In this document: positions 11,416 through 23,794 of the stretch, one piece after another
Numbering within the stretch: the stretch's first letter is position 1
Layout of the letters: the number at the start of each line of letters is the position of its first letter
Assembly (NCBI GenBank): GCA_029953675.1
Contig: JAMWBK010000008.1
Span: 372,001 to 436,000 of the forward strand
Length of the DNA stretch: 64,000 bases
Source: Rhodosorus marinus
Lineage: Eukaryota; Rhodophyta; Stylonematophyceae; Stylonematales; Stylonemataceae
Direction: 5' to 3'
Program-made: the position numbers and the translations under genes
Notes under the pieces: model-generated
What the model was told of the DNA's origin: nothing
What the model saw: only the letters and a program-made list of their open reading frames with translations
The model's database searches: none

Positions 11416-12251
11416 CCCAACTTTGACTATGTTATTTAGGACCAGACTGGTTCTTGAGCGAAGAATGTTTTAAAATAATAGGAATATCTGAATCCACTGC
11501 CTCACCAGACAAATCCGACCGTCCAGAAACACTCACACACATGAACTCGAACAGGAGGACTCAAGTCAACGTCCGCGCCTAGGCGTCGGGCTATGGCTGT
11601 TCAGCTTGAGGCCCTACAGTGCACATGCTCCATTCGCTTTCGGTCCTCGTACGTAGTTTGCACAACGCTCTGGGTAGCCCTGAAGGCATCCGTTTGCAAA
11701 GGCACCGCCACAAGCTGTCCCGCGGTGGAGTAGCGCGGGGGGGGGGGGTTGGGGATGGTGTAGATCTCCTGCCAGGAGTAGCTTGAGTGACTTGCAACAT
11801 TAGCTCCCGAAAAAACAAAAGCGTAGCCAAAACCCTTCTTGAAAACTTCCTCAGTGGGGCGAAAAGGGGGCTTTTCTTCGCACTACTCCCAGCTCAAGCA
11901 CAATGTCTTGAGTTTTTTAAAAGCACTGGCGACACCTTCAGGTACCTACGTGGGCTCTCCATTAAGGCCTGTGACCAGAACTGGACGCACTGGAGTTTTT
12001 CTGGGAAGGATAGCCCCGGGTGAGGCTGGTAGATAGACATCCTCTGTCCTTGAAACCTTACGGTTTTACGGACACTCTAACCTCGTCCGCCACTAGAGCT
12101 TTTCTTTATCAATAGTCTGCTTTTCTTTTGTGTTTCTCGTTCGGGTTGATTTCCTGACCTTCAAACTCTTTCCAAGTCAACCCAAACCCAACCTCGTTCC
12201 CGGGGGGTGTGTGTGGTTTGGGAGTGTACCGCTGCCACTTTTGAAGATAAT
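11416..12251. other. Convergent intergenic region
   Basis: Lies between the 3' ends of the transporter (+) and LON-domain (-) genes. It holds a G-run near 11740 and short open frames on both strands; no gene recognised. Confidence 0.45.
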
Positions 12252-13282
12252 TTAACCAACTGCGTCCATGACTGCAGCCTTTGCTGCGAGTTCAGAACGT
12301 TGCGCTTCAAGGTATCCGATCGTGTACTCCATCCTTTCTTTTGTATCTCTGCTTTCCAATAGCCTTCTTCTTTCATAGATGGGCTGATCGATGAGGTCTG
12401 CGATGAGGAAGCTTACTGTCTCATGTCGCAGTGCTGAATTCAAGGCTCCAGTGGCCCCCTGTCAACCAGCGCGGAACCAGAGTAGCCAAAGTTAGCAGAG
12501 TTTTATTGGAGATGAAAGATTGTATCCTGGAGTTATATGGCGACTCACTGCCATTTTTGACGGATCTCTCAGCGATTCAACAACGCGATCGAGCTCGTTA
12601 AGAGTGCCCTGTCCGTCGCCGTCCTTCACGGTGAGCTTCATGCTGAGTTGGATCACGTCGCTCATGGTATCTAGCAGCTCCTTCTCGGTCGTGAAGAGGT
12701 CTTCTTCGGTGGGCTCGTCCGAAAATGGTTCTACGTCGGCAAGAAAGGGCGAAGCAGAAACAACCTCCAGCATTTTCAAACGTGACATTCCAAGGCATGT
12801 CATCTCCAGAACCGAAGTGCCATCTGGGGTAAACACATCTTGCTTTTCAATTATCGCTGCTCTCGTTCCAACCTAATCACCACGAAAAGACGAAAACAAT
12901 GCCTCAGCTACTGAGCTCTCGACACGGCAAAGAATCCGTTTATGCACGAAAAGACCTTTGACATTTCATTGTTCGTTTCGACGAAAAAGTGGCCAATGAT
13001 GTCCGTCTCTGTCCCCTCATCATCAATCCCCTGCTTAATTGCTTCAACCGTCTCCTTATCGTCTACCGCGACCTTGACAAACGCTCCTGGAAATAATACA
13101 TTTGAACCGGACGCAACAGAAACAGGAACCACCAACAACTTTCTCCTACCCCCACCATCCTGACCAGACTTACCATCCTCAGCCTCAGCTTTCCAAACTA
13201 CCCTCCTCCTCCTCCCATGACAGCTTCGTCTCCCAACTCCTCCCACCCTCAACAATCCAAAACTATCAACAAATCCTACCAT
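12252..13282 (-). CDS. LON substrate-binding-domain protein, probably plastid (3 exons)
   Basis: Exons 12956-13282, 12549-12872 and 12252-12458 join to 285 aa without a stop. From residue 48, KLLVVPVSVA begins a domain matching the N-terminal (substrate-recognition) domain of Lon proteases, including VGTRAAII and EMTCLGMSRLKM, which correspond to the family's GT.A.I and G..R. strands. There is no AAA ATPase or Ser-Lys protease part, as in the stand-alone LON-domain proteins known from plants and algae. The first 47 residues are basic, with Phe at position 4, and resemble a transit peptide, so plastid or mitochondrial import is inferred. The C-terminus is a long helix. Introns of 83 and 90 nt are GT-AG. 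The plus-strand sequence upstream (13283-13440) is C-rich, the leader pattern seen at other minus-strand genes here. Confidence 0.8.
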
Positions 13283-14743
13283 ACTTAGCCAACTCCACAG
13301 AATCCAGTCTCAAACCCAAAGCCAACTAACCCATCCCCTTCCATCCCATCCATCCCATCCCCCTTCGAACCCCGACGACGGTACTTAGCATTTTGTCCCC
13401 GTCACAGGAGAACTTATCAATCATACCAACCCCTGAATCCAATAAAAAAATTAACTTACCATATAACTGATACTACCAAAATCAATCTATATATATATTG
13501 ACTGAAAAAATATAGTGTTTTAAAATATTTAATGCGTATTAATTTTAAATAGATTGAATACAATAGTGACAGTTATATATCAAGATAATTTTTTCAGCGG
13601 CTGTGAGAGGGGTAAAGATTTGTATCGGAACGACAAGGGTTTAGGTTGGTATCTCGTTGAGGAGGGTTTTGAGGTGGAATGGCTTAATGGGAAAGGAGGG
13701 GATGGTGTTGGTGGGAAGGGAGGAAAGGTTAAGAGACAGGAAGTACCAGTAAGAAAACTCTCTGTTTGTTGATCCTTTGCCTGCTCCTGTGGGATTTGAG
13801 TAGGATGGGGTTGTGTTTTGGCTCCAAGTACGCCTGTGGTTTTGGTGATAATAGAGAAGTTCTGGGTAAGGTGAGTAGTTAGATGGAGCTGAGAGAAGCT
13901 CTTTTGCTTCTTGTTAGACGACTTGTCGGAATGCGATTAGAGCAGTTTCGGATTTTGTGTTTGGAGAATGGGAGGGAAACAAGGTTTAGACTGTGCAAAA
14001 AAAGTCTATGATTGGGTGGAGTTGGTGGTGGGGTATTGGAGGTTACGTTTCGGCGGGTTGTTTGCACTTCTTGCTGGGAGGGTTGGTCCTGGAAAGAAGG
14101 TTGGTAGGGTTTTAGGCTTGTGGAGCTTTAGTGAGCAAGTTGTCGAAATGGTGTTTTATCAACATTTCGATAGCTTCCTGCACAGCATAGCACGACCCGG
14201 TATTGGTCTACAGGACAGATGCAGACTTGGATAGTTTTCGCATGACGAGGTTTTCTGAGAAAAACTTTAAGACCACTGCGCCTAGGATCGAGGCGTCGAT
14301 CTGGATTTGCTTAGCCTGAGAGACGGATATCTGTTTTCGACTCTTCAGCGTCCTGCTACTCTTCAGATTCTGCATGATCCGCACATCCGACTTATCTTCG
14401 GACCCTCGGTTTCGATTCAGCTTTCGAACCGGACATGCAAGGCTTTTGTTCAGGTTATTTTATGCCTTTACTTAATGACCACTAGTTCACATACTCACCA
14501 GTTCCGAATCCCGATGATATTACCAGCCGTCCGAGTTTTCTCTCATTGAGTCAATACAAAACTTTCCTGTACTTGGTGAGCTGCGAACTTCGCTGCCACC
14601 GCAAGCCCGGCTTGATCATGTCCATCTCCGGAATGAGTCCGACTTCTATGACGGTGCTCACGACAGTCAACGGGAAAGCGCAAACCTTGGGCCTCCTGAA
14701 AGGATTCAGCACATTAGGGATTATTGTTTTTCAAGAGTCAAAA
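13283..14743. other. Spacer, no gene recognised
   Basis: C-rich leader of the LON gene, AT-rich sequence to about 13560, then mixed sequence. Open frames are short and lack motifs. The 3'-UTR of the zinc-finger gene should lie in its last few hundred bases. Confidence 0.4.
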
Positions 14744-15283
14744 CTACCAAAACGTTCTTCTAAAGTTCCATCGAATCGCTGCCAAGCTAAACGGGAACCT
14801 CCACAACCTGTTACCGTCAGAGTCCGGGCGCAAACCACTGCCTTGACACATATCACACATCACCCAGCGTCTTAGAATACATTGCGGACAAGGATCTGTC
14901 CGCTGGAGCTTTTTCTCATAGTTCTGGAAGAAAAAAAGGAAACCGAGAAGGCACCAATTCAGGCCCCACTTCAAAGATTATATGCTTGGCGTTCATCCAG
15001 CAAAACAATTCCTGGAGGGCGCTCAGCATACCACAACCCCTTCTCCATCGCAAAGTGGACATCTAACGATTCCAAAACCGCTACATCTAGGACATTTGTT
15101 CTTTGGCCTTTTCCTCAAATACAAACCAGTTCGTCTCTTCTGCTTTGACCTCCATACACCGCTTCGAACAATCACCAGTCCAATGATTCCACCGATTACT
15201 ACAGCCTGTCCAATGGGTCCAAACCTCATATGAGTAGAGGCTCCCAGCCTCAAACCTCCAGACTTTAAGATGTACCCTGACAT
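14744..15283 (-). CDS. Membrane-anchored DnaJ-type zinc-finger protein (2 exons)
   Basis: Exons 15032-15283 and 14744-14923 give 143 aa; the 108-nt intron is GT-AG and the junction keeps frame. Four Cys-x-x-Cys repeats are visible: CPRCSGFG (64), CPLCDGEG (75), CPQC (96) and CDMCQGSG (107). This is the DnaJ cysteine-rich fold without a J domain, as in the BSD2/LQY1-like chaperones of chloroplasts. Residues 27-40 form one hydrophobic span followed by a basic stretch, so the protein is probably tethered to a membrane with the zinc finger on the basic side. Plastid location is inferred from the plant relatives. The third repeat lacks the Gly positions. A possible extra intron of 36 nt near the 3' end would not change the frame. 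Confidence 0.75.
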
Positions 15284-15368
15284 CGTGTGTCTTTTGCTTA
15301 CTCACTGTTCATTTTCTTCTGTGCTTTGGGTTCAACCCTTCTTCTTCTTCATCGAAAAAGCCGAATGC

Positions 15369-15642
15369 TTAGGTACATTCTACGCCACTCATCGCACCCG
15401 CCCCAAAGCCATACTTAGTTATTCCCGGCCAGTCCCAACGGCTACAGAAGGAGGAAGATTGCAGATGGGATGCGAACAGGCTGAGTTGTTGTTTCTTCAT
15501 GACGAGACCAAGGCCATAAAGTCTTTTTATCAGACCTGCTCTGTGTATTGAGTCGATCAACTTCACTGGTTGGGAATTCCGGCTGGCGTCCTCGCTTCAA
15601 CGTCTGTTCTACTTCAGCTGGTGGGTGAGTTTTCTTTGTCAT
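15369..15642 (-). CDS. Small hypothetical protein, 68 aa (2 exons)
   Basis: Exon 15509-15642 starts with an ATG, and exon 15369-15441 joins in phase through a 67-nt GT-AG intron with a good pyrimidine tract. The product is hydrophilic for 45 residues and then has WDWPGITKYGFGAGAMSG, a short Gly-rich hydrophobic C-terminus. It lies 86 bp upstream of the zinc-finger gene on the same strand. I do not recognise it. A small organelle inner-membrane protein is one possibility, but an artefact of hand splicing is also possible. Confidence 0.35.
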
Positions 15643-16935
15643 TTCGGGTCGGAGTGTTGAGTAGTATCAATCGAGTGGCGGTGTCACTAATTGGAAGCCC
15701 CGGTATGCATGGATTCTTGCCTTCCATGATTGAGCTACTCTGCCCATCAACTGATCCAGCTACTCGGCCGTTCAGAGGGATTTAACTTCCACGGCGTATC
15801 GTTGATCCCCTAGGATGTCCTAACACAGACCTCTGCGATCGCGATAACGATTTTCTTCCTGTGTGAGATTGAGATTGTCGGTTCCTGGTCGTTATCCTGC
15901 TCAACGATCGCCGCGCGTGATCAACGAGAATCACGGCCACCGTCAAGGCCGCAGTGGGATTGTGATATCGACATTTAAGCGCGTCTTCTGACAAGTCTTC
16001 GGCTGGTATCGGGCACACAGTATTCGTCACTGCCATAGGGGCCAAGAAACACGCTCATCATCGTATCGCAGGAAAAGGCCCTCAAACCCCAAAACCCGCG
16101 CCATCCCAACCAACCGTTTCAACCATCAGCCAAATCCAGATTTTCAAATAACATAACCCACACAATTCAAAACTAACCAACAAAACCCTCCCGATTCATC
16201 TATCAATCAAAACGTATCCAATGTATCCAACCAAAATCCGAGATCCACAACAAAGCATCCAATAAAAAACAGTTGAAACATTTATTTTAAAACAATTCAA
16301 TAAATACAAGACACGTGGTAAAAATCAATCATTCATTCACCTGCAAATCCAAACTGTAAGTCGAATTCGAACTTAAACTCAATATACATTATCTACATCA
16401 TATAAAACAATACAAAATATAATTTAATCCAAATATATTTATTTATAAATCGTATTATTTGATATATAATTCCTATAAAGTAAAATAAAAAGGGATAGAG
16501 GAGTGTTCTCAGAGCTTAACACTCCTTTTTTTTCGAAAGGGGGGGAATTGGATCTCGAAGAGGACATGACGTTTTTGAATGAAAAAACAAAAATATCATC
16601 AAAAAAAGAGTGTCTTTGGGGAGAGGAAATTTGTTTTTTTTCTAAGGGGATGGAGGTCTGTGAAAGAGATGCCGAATTTTGGTGGGAGAGAGGGGAAGGT
16701 TTGGCGTGGCAGAGGAGGGAAGAAGGAGGGAAAGCTTTAACTGAGTAAATGGGTGTGTTGGTTTTGGAGGAGGTGAATAGAGTTGAAGGAGGGATTTGAA
16801 ATGAGTTTGTTGGAATAAGGTGTTTTATTATTATTTTTTTCCTTTTTTGGAGGTGGAGGGGGTTGGGGGTTGGGAAGTGTTGAATTGGGATTTGGTGAGG
16901 ACCACTTGTTTGGTCTTCTTTTTTGTGGTAGGAGA
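15643..16935. other. Spacer, no certain gene
   Basis: A minus-strand ATG frame at 15782-16036 has protein-like codons but no recognisable domain and no clean splice partner. From 16140 the DNA is AT-rich. From 16500 to 16935 it is G-rich on the plus strand, the leader of the next gene. Confidence 0.4.
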
Positions 16936-17541
16936 ATGGCGATGAGGAAGGGTTTTGTTTTGTTGTGTGTGTTGGCACTGGTTTCGGCGCAGGATAGTGA
17001 TGTTTGGCCGATCCCGGATACTACTACAACAGATCTTCCGGAGTCTGTTGAGTATCAGAATGTGCTTATGGTTTGGCAAGTTCTTTTCTTTGGAACTGAG
17101 GTTGACCAGGAGGTCATTACGGCAACAGAGAATTGCTACAACAACGAGGTTGTTGGCCTTCGGGCTCTTGTGAATCAGACCGGGCAGCCTAGGGAGAACG
17201 TGAGTGACCCTGACAATACTGAGTATACGCTTTGGTACTGGGCGGAGATGCGGGACGTGGACTTCAATTTCTTCAGAGACTTCATTGTAGAATTTACCAG
17301 AAGTTTGGAGCTCGGCCTGTGCGCAACGGGCCAAGAAATTCTTGTTAGTTTGACGGAGGCCCCATCTCAGATCGTAGTAGATGTAGACGCCCCCGTGCCG
17401 TTTTGGGCGATCTACATAATTATTGGTGTTCTGATGGTGGTATTCGGTGTAGCCTTGGCCTTTTTATGGTGGAAACAAGGGAAGAAGCCGGCGTACGAAA
17501 TTACGGAATACGTGGAGGCCATTCTCCCGAAGGAGACTTAA
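16936..17541 (+). CDS. Type I membrane protein of unknown function, 201 aa
   Basis: Starts at ATG 16936. Residues 1-18 are a clear signal peptide ending VSA. An acidic lumenal or extracellular domain follows (19-155) with two cysteines (67 and 129) and N-glycosylation sequons at N80 and N88. One transmembrane helix (156-179) precedes a 22-residue basic-then-acidic tail. The single transmembrane span with a short tail suggests a secretory-pathway or cell-surface protein. I do not recognise a domain. The open frame extends upstream without an ATG, so the start is secure only as the first Met before the signal peptide. A G-rich leader precedes it. Confidence 0.7.
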   Translation: MAMRKGFVLLCVLALVSAQDSDVWPIPDTTTTDLPESVEYQNVLMVWQVLFFGTEVDQEVITATENCYNNEVVGLRALVNQTGQPRENVSDPDNTEYTLWYWAEMRDVDFNFFRDFIVEFTRSLELGLCATGQEILVSLTEAPSQIVVDVDAPVPFWAIYIIIGVLMVVFGVALAFLWWKQGKKPAYEITEYVEAILPKET

Positions 17542-19120
17542 GCCTTCTCCACAGGGAGAACTTGCACCAAAGCTGTTTGTTGGCTGATGATGCTCATGAT
17601 ACTGACGGGGAGGAACGATCCAGGCGATTTGAGTCGGGCAAAGAAGCGCTTGCAGGAGTAGATATCTTGTTTTCAGTTTGTTTGCTACGGAAAGCTTTCC
17701 GTACGGATGGCCGTGTTCGCCGCCCCTCTAGAGTTGCTTTTCCGACTGTTTTTTGAATGTTGAACGAAACTTTTGGCTTTAAAGTGCGAATGACTTCTAA
17801 GCGGACCCATCCTTTCCCTCGTCCGCCTCGTCGCAGCTGGTACTTTGCCGCACTTTGAACGACATCTTCTGCACCGGTTGATACCGACTTTCCTCGTTCC
17901 CGAAAATAGAATCTCCCAGTCTAGGCCACCGTCCACTCCGTTCCCAAACTTTCCGATGCTGGTAGTCAAAGCAAGCTCCGAAGACTTGCCAAAAACCAGT
18001 TAGCTAGTCAGTGCGCCATGCAAGAGCAATCTTGAATTGCAAGGAGTTGATATGGAAACCAAGAGGCGCCCTGAACGGAAAAAAAAACACGACCGTTGCT
18101 CAATTCTCACTCAGATCGAGACACTCCGTCGAGGAAAACAAGACTTCTTAACGCTCCTCGTGACGGTACATCCAGTAGTCAACTTACCAAACACATAAAG
18201 GCTTCGGAATGTTACAAGTGGTAATGCTAACCCCTGCAGTGGGTAGTGTGCACATCCACTACCCATCCCTCTAAGCAAAAACCAATTTAAAATGATCCAT
18301 AATATAAAAAATACATAAACCAATCAACGACGACTTTAGCAAGAATTATCATATATTTCAAATAAGAACATAAATCAAAAATAAATATACGAAATCACAT
18401 TTTATTTTAGGAATTAATCTATAAAAATATCGTAATATTATATATCCCAATGGCGAGATATCAACAAGAACAAATAAAATACAAAACTAATTTACAATCT
18501 CGTCCCAGGCTCTAGTAATTCTTCCCCAACACAAAATAAATAAAAAGAATAAACAAAATAAATAGACCACATCCTCCTTCTTGTAATAAAACTTCTAAAA
18601 GTTATATTTTATTTATCTCAGATATTGTTAAATAAATCCAATTAAACATATTTCTAGAAGCACCTTATAAAATAAATATTGTCAATAATAAATTTATTGA
18701 AAATATTTATTTTATTGGATATTCCTTTTTATTATTAAACAATTTTTTTGAGGTTGGTGGAAATCTGAGACTGAAGGGGATGGAGAAGACGGGCTGGCTG
18801 CGCTATGCCCTACTTGTTCGTAGAGAAGATTGGCTTGGGGTTTTGGGGAAGGGAATGGGGAGGGTGATGAGGAATGGACTAGGAGTTGTTCTGTTTTATT
18901 CACTAAATCCAGAAGACTTTTTTGTTATATTGCGTGGATTTCTATTTTTTTTCTTGCGGTATTCCTAGGCCTTTTTTGTTGTTGTTTTGCGGTCCAGTTT
19001 GGTGAGGACGGGTGCCTCCCCATTTGTTGTTGTTTCGGCTACCTCGCAGTTGTAGTCTGAGCATCAGTTGTGCATGTGAGGAGGCGCGAGAGCTGTGCTT
19101 TGATCTCAAGGTTTCCCAGT
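17542..19120. other. Spacer, strongly AT-rich in the middle
   Basis: 18300-18760 is extremely AT-rich. The final 350 bp are G/T-rich on the plus strand, as before other plus-strand genes. No gene recognised. Confidence 0.45.
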
Positions 19121-20537
19121 ATGGAAAGTTTAGAGGAGATTCTGAACCAGGCTCTGGCGTTCTACAACGACGACAAGCTGTTTCAGGTACGTGGGGGGAT
19201 GTGGGGTGCTTTTGGATGTTCAAGCTTTGATGGTTTCGCTTTCTTAATAATGAGCGCTTCTGGTGGTAACTAGGCTTCACGAAAGGTCGAGGTTTTGACG
19301 GCGGAGGTCGCGAAGATGGAAAAGGACTCGAACGTTTCATCCACCGAGAAGCAGAAACTATCCGAGTTCAAGAAGAAGCTGTCTTCAGATCCCAAGGTGT
19401 TAAAGATGAGACAGCAGAGCTCAGAATGCGCTACTCTCCTGCATGACTGCACATCGATGGAATCATGGGAGATGTGCTACGACGGAGAATCAACGAAGGT
19501 CCACTATAGAAAGGAGCCAGATTCACCCATGCATAGCGTTCGCGTGAGGGGCATTCTGAATGTAGATGTAAGCCTGCAACTGTTCCACTTGAATCTCCCC
19601 ATCGGGTCCACCTACACATCTTCTAATTCTTGCGCTCTTATGAACTCGAACTCGTCGCGTTCATTTCTACTCGATCACTGAACCCTCCCACGCAGTTTGT
19701 AAATTTGGCGAGTCTAATCTATGAAACGGATTTGTACAAGCTCTTCTGGTGGTTCGTGAGGGACATGAAGGAGATCAAGAAGCTCGGTCGATGCGAGAAA
19801 GCCGTTCATGGCATTTATCAAGTTTTTTTTCCAATAAAAGATCGGGAAATACCAATCCTGGGGTAAGGAACATCATCATATCCTATTCTATAAGACTCCG
19901 TCGTGTTGGCTTCTTGGTTGACGGGATAACCGTTTTCTCCCACTACCAAGGTATGGCTGTGATGGCTTGGACGAGGATGACTCCTTCGTTCTGTTCTTTA
20001 GGAGTCTCCGAGAAGACGACCGTGATATAAATGGGAATGTCGTTGGTGTACCAAAACAACCTTCGGGAACGGTTAGAATAGAAATGAAGGTAGCAGGAAT
20101 GCGGTTTGTCCCTGTTTCCAGAAAGGCAGTTGATATGACGATCATCGCAAACCTTGACCCTAAGATATCATTCGTTCCCCGGCCGCTGTTGAACTGGGCC
20201 ACGAGGTAAGAGCGCTCCTGATGCCAATTCCGTGTTTTTCGTCGAGGGCAGGCGCTAAATTACTTCTACGTTGGTGGTCTTCATAAATTATAGGAGCGTA
20301 TTCCGATTTGGCCTACGAATTCTTGAAAGCAAGGCCAATGAGCTTCATAACATGCCGCATATGGAGAGAATGCAAACTGACCCATTCTACGAGTGGTTTA
20401 ACAGTAGAGTGGAGGACTATTTTCGGTCGCACCCGGAAAAACTGCAAGGTGCGGAGAGAGGGAGAACAAGTTTCGACCCAGAGAAAGAGCAGAAGATTTC
20501 GAAACCCCCCAGGCTAGCGTTGCTGGGCGTGAAGTAG
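19121..20537 (+). CDS. START-domain lipid-binding protein, paralogue 1 (5 exons)
   Basis: Exons 19121-19186, 19274-19567, 19696-19862, 19951-20205 and 20294-20537 give 341 aa in frame. An N-terminal helical region of about 80 residues is followed by a START-like fold. It has SMESWEMCYDGESTKVHYRK, then a helix with LASLIYETDLYKLFWWF, strands through VYQVFF-like and DEDDSFVLFFRS, and the C-terminal long helix starting SVFRFGLRILESK. START domains bind sterols, phospholipids or ceramides in a tunnel; the ligand cannot be read here. There is no signal peptide or membrane span. A paralogue with matching exon boundaries lies at 30304-31518. The product of this copy is longer at the C-terminus, with a basic tail. 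The ATG at 19121 is used because it directly begins a helix that is also conserved in the second copy. Confidence 0.75.
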
Positions 20538-21940
20538 TTGAGAATGCTGATGGATGGGACGCAAACTGGGACCGCGAACTTCCGCTCAGGGACAGTGGGG
20601 ACTAGTGTTGAAGAATGCCGGTTTCCTTCTGTGAACTGGGACCTAGGCGTTCAAGGGAAACTAGGTCCCCGTGCTGATTTGGTCAGAGTTCTTGAGAATC
20701 TGGACCGAATCGGAGAAAATGTGTCCTCTGCTCGCCTGGTTCCCGGCTAACAACGGAGGAGGCCCCCATGGAATTACAGTTCGTGAGCAGGGCTCGAGGT
20801 CCTGAAGAGCCTTTCGATGGACCATATCTGCAGATTCGTTATGCAAGGCCTGGTAAGGCTCCGTAGCGTGGAAATACGAGTGGAAACGCTCACTTATCGC
20901 AACGGCACGCCAGTCGATCGCGGCCCCCAGGCCCCCTTCCCGGCTTTCAAGGGACTTGGGCATCAGGTATACCTGGTGTTGACCGCGTCTGTATGTTAGC
21001 ATACATAATGCCAAAGGAACAGCGGGGTTCAGAATAGTAGGCAACCGGATAAACCAATTCGTCAACACAAGAAAAGTAAGAGCGCAACTGCATCCGAAGC
21101 CCCTGGCACGTCACACAAAATAAACAATTTTCTATCACCTAAGTCCAATCATTATTTGTTTTTAAACAAACCAATAGTTGTCGCCGGAAGCTAGTGTATT
21201 GATTGAATGATCTTACGATTGTCAAATGCCTTGGCCGAAACCCACCTGTTCAACTACTCAGGGGGAGTATGCATTCAGATCAGTTCTGTAAATCTAGCTT
21301 CCATCTATCAGGCTAAACTTCTGTAAAATGGCTCTATCGGACTGTTGTTCTTTCTCAACGAGTTTGCAGTCCCACCATTCGCAGACGCTCTGCTTTTCGA
21401 CAGAGTAGCTCTGTGGACCATATGAGAGTCTCTAACAATCACCCCGTAGCCTCTAATCCGCAGCTACCTACCGCAGTAAAATTCACACGCTCTCAAGGTG
21501 CTCTAAACATACCCAAAAACCCTGCCCAGAGATCTCATTTTTTGCCATAGAATTTGATTCCATCGACGCTTAGTTTTATCCCCGTCAAGGGAGTTATCGC
21601 ATCTGCCTAATCCGCGACATCCTAGAAGCTTTCCCACCACCATGGCAAATTAGCCCATATAGCCTATGCGACCTGCGAGCCGGTGCTCACTAAGAATAGG
21701 TTAGCACATAGCTGTCAATGCAAGTGCGCGAGGACAAACCGGTAAACACACGCTGTCTGGACTTGTCTGCGGTGAACAAGCCTTCAAGACGATGTTCGCA
21801 AATCCGCATCCTAAGAACAGGGAGGCTCGCTTCTACGGACAGTGAGGCAATGGAAAATTCCATCTTGAGAAGAGATTTTTTTGTATGGCTTACAAGGCTC
21901 GGGATATTTCAAGCCTGTCCACAACCAGTATTGTCATGTG
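20538..21940. other. Spacer, no gene recognised
   Basis: Open frames are present on both strands but without motifs, splice support or start context. Composition is mixed rather than AT-rich, as in decayed mobile DNA. Confidence 0.4.
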
Positions 21941-22245
21941 CCGTCCGATAAACGTTATCGGACGGTACCGATAGTTTTTGAAGTGGATGGGCTATTGAAA
22001 AACAGTATAAAAAGAAGGGATATCCGATTGAAATTCTTGGAAAAACAGGTCCGATTGCCGGTCCTATAAACTGGACTGATAAATCGTCCAATATTCAATC
22101 AACGTTATTCTACCAATCAATCATCTTTAGTCCAGGTATTGAATGATGATTACTTCTTGGAATGGCTCGCATATCATGAATCATCATTACTTCTCCTGAT
22201 TAGCTGCCACTATCATGTAATAAATCATGATTAGGCTGGCAAGCA
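21941..22245. repeat. Dispersed repeat with palindromic end
   Basis: Begins with an almost perfect palindrome at 21941-21965 (CCGTCCGATAAACGTTATCG, then GACGG). The part from 22095 onward, with ATTCAATCAACG and CAATCAATCATCTT, recurs at 29725-29850. A related block in inverted orientation lies at 23430-23612. Probably a non-autonomous mobile element family. Confidence 0.65.
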
Positions 22246-23429
22246 TGGCTTGGAGATTGCGGTTAAGGCGGCAACACGACTTGGAGTAGAACAAGCACGG
22301 GCATTACAAAGGTAGTTTTCTCGTGTCCTCTGGTGGCGTGAGTACTTTGGGGATCGAACATATGATTGGTCGCATTTCAGTGTCTTCTTGGGTTAACTCA
22401 GTGGCGGAGTTCAACCGCCCTTATTCTCGAGGCGAGTTCTTTGTGCCGTTCGTATTGCTTAGACACCGGGGAACTTACTCTCGGAGCAAGCCGACTGGAC
22501 TGGATCTTCGATTCACATGACCAGTAGCTTCAGTAGTTTGGTAACCATGAGTTTCGTCAAGAAATGTGTACCCAAGAATGAAGTTGGAGAATTTTTGTGC
22601 CCCACAATACCGATATTTGTGACATCAAGCTCATAGTGTCTGGATGACACGTCCGAAGTCCTGCATATGCGAGGAGCAACAAGTACACTTTAAGATCGCA
22701 GCTATTGAATGTTATACCGAGATGCGATCGGAGCTCACAATGACGACACCGTCGACACCCTTCTGCGTGGAGACGTTCTGTAGGATGGGTAAAGCAAGCT
22801 AATGAATTCTTGAAAGAGGTGACCGTGCACTTGCAGCACCCATCGACACAAGTCAGCGAAGCACGGGCGACACCTCGCGACGAGATTCTGGCGTGACATG
22901 GTATCTTGCGGGATACAGAACAAGTTTCTTGTCGTTTGTTGAGACGTTGCCCGCATCCGGGAAGGCCAGCTGCGTGTTGCCATGAAACTCGCGAGTGTCG
23001 AGGGCCAGGATGGAACGAATCGTACCGTGCTCCAGGGCAATTCGAATCGGTGCACTGAGGTAAGGGGGCCAAACGGAAATCTCGTCCGAGCCCGTCGAAT
23101 AGAAACACGCCTGCTTGAGGTCCAGTGGCGTCCTGACAATTTCGTACATGAGCTCCTGAACTTGAGCTACAATCGTCCTTGTGGAAAGGGAATGCACTAC
23201 TTGTACCGCAGGCGCCCCGAATTGACCAAGGGAACTATGAGATCATCCCTGTAGTAGAACGTAGCCACACACCCCGCTAGAGGGTTTTTAACTCATAGAT
23301 AGACTCCTTATTTCCTCCTGACGGGGCTCCAATAGGGAGTCCTTTAGTAAAGCGTTCACGGTTACGGAGCGGTTGTTTGTGCGATTTCCCAAAGCCCACA
23401 GCCAACGATGCGCTGAAAAAGATGCATTG
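22246..23429. other. Spacer with minus-strand open frames of unknown nature
   Basis: Minus-strand frames between 22600 and 23200 have protein-like composition but are broken into several frames with no recognised domain. They could be a decayed gene or transposon. No feature is claimed. Confidence 0.35.
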
Positions 23430-23612
23430 AAAAATATCGCACGCAATCGGTCGTTATCGGAGCATTTACTGGACGAAGCCTATATTTTCTTTTATATTCA
23501 GGTCCTATAAACTCCAATCGGACCGGGGCAACAGAATATATGCTCTATTATTACGTAAAATACAGGTTCGATAAACTATTACCGGACCGTCCGATGTTTA
23601 TCGGACGGAGCC
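23430..23612. repeat. Inverted relative of the 21941 repeat
   Basis: Ends in a palindrome-like block with GTCCGATGTTTATCGGACGG and contains GGTCCTATAAACTCC, echoing GGTCCTATAAACTGG of the 21941 copy in reverse layout. Flanks with 21941-22245 suggest one element end each, about 1.2 kb apart. Confidence 0.5.
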
Positions 23613-23681
23613 GACAACCCCACTGTTCACAACACTCTGCACTATATGTATAGGCTTGTGCCAAGTGGGTCGGGTTGTGTG

Positions 23682-23794
23682 CCAAGTGGGTTAGAGTTTT
23701 CGCTGTTTACGACTCACCCACCCCCTTAAACCCCCTGTTTTCGCGGGTTTAACCACTTCTGGGTCGTAAACGGCGAAAAACCTGACCTACTAGT
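23682..23794. repeat. Foldback (MITE-like) repeat, copy 2
   Basis: Same structure as 7523-7636: inverted arms reading TTTTCGCTGTTTACGAC and its complement around a C-rich loop. The left end motif CCAAGTGGGT is duplicated just upstream (23661-23670). ACCCTACT follows, as at copy 1. Confidence 0.8.

Noticed and set aside
15782-16036. Minus-strand ATG frame of 84 codons
   Set aside because: Composition is borderline and I found no domain or splice partner; noted only as part of a spacer.
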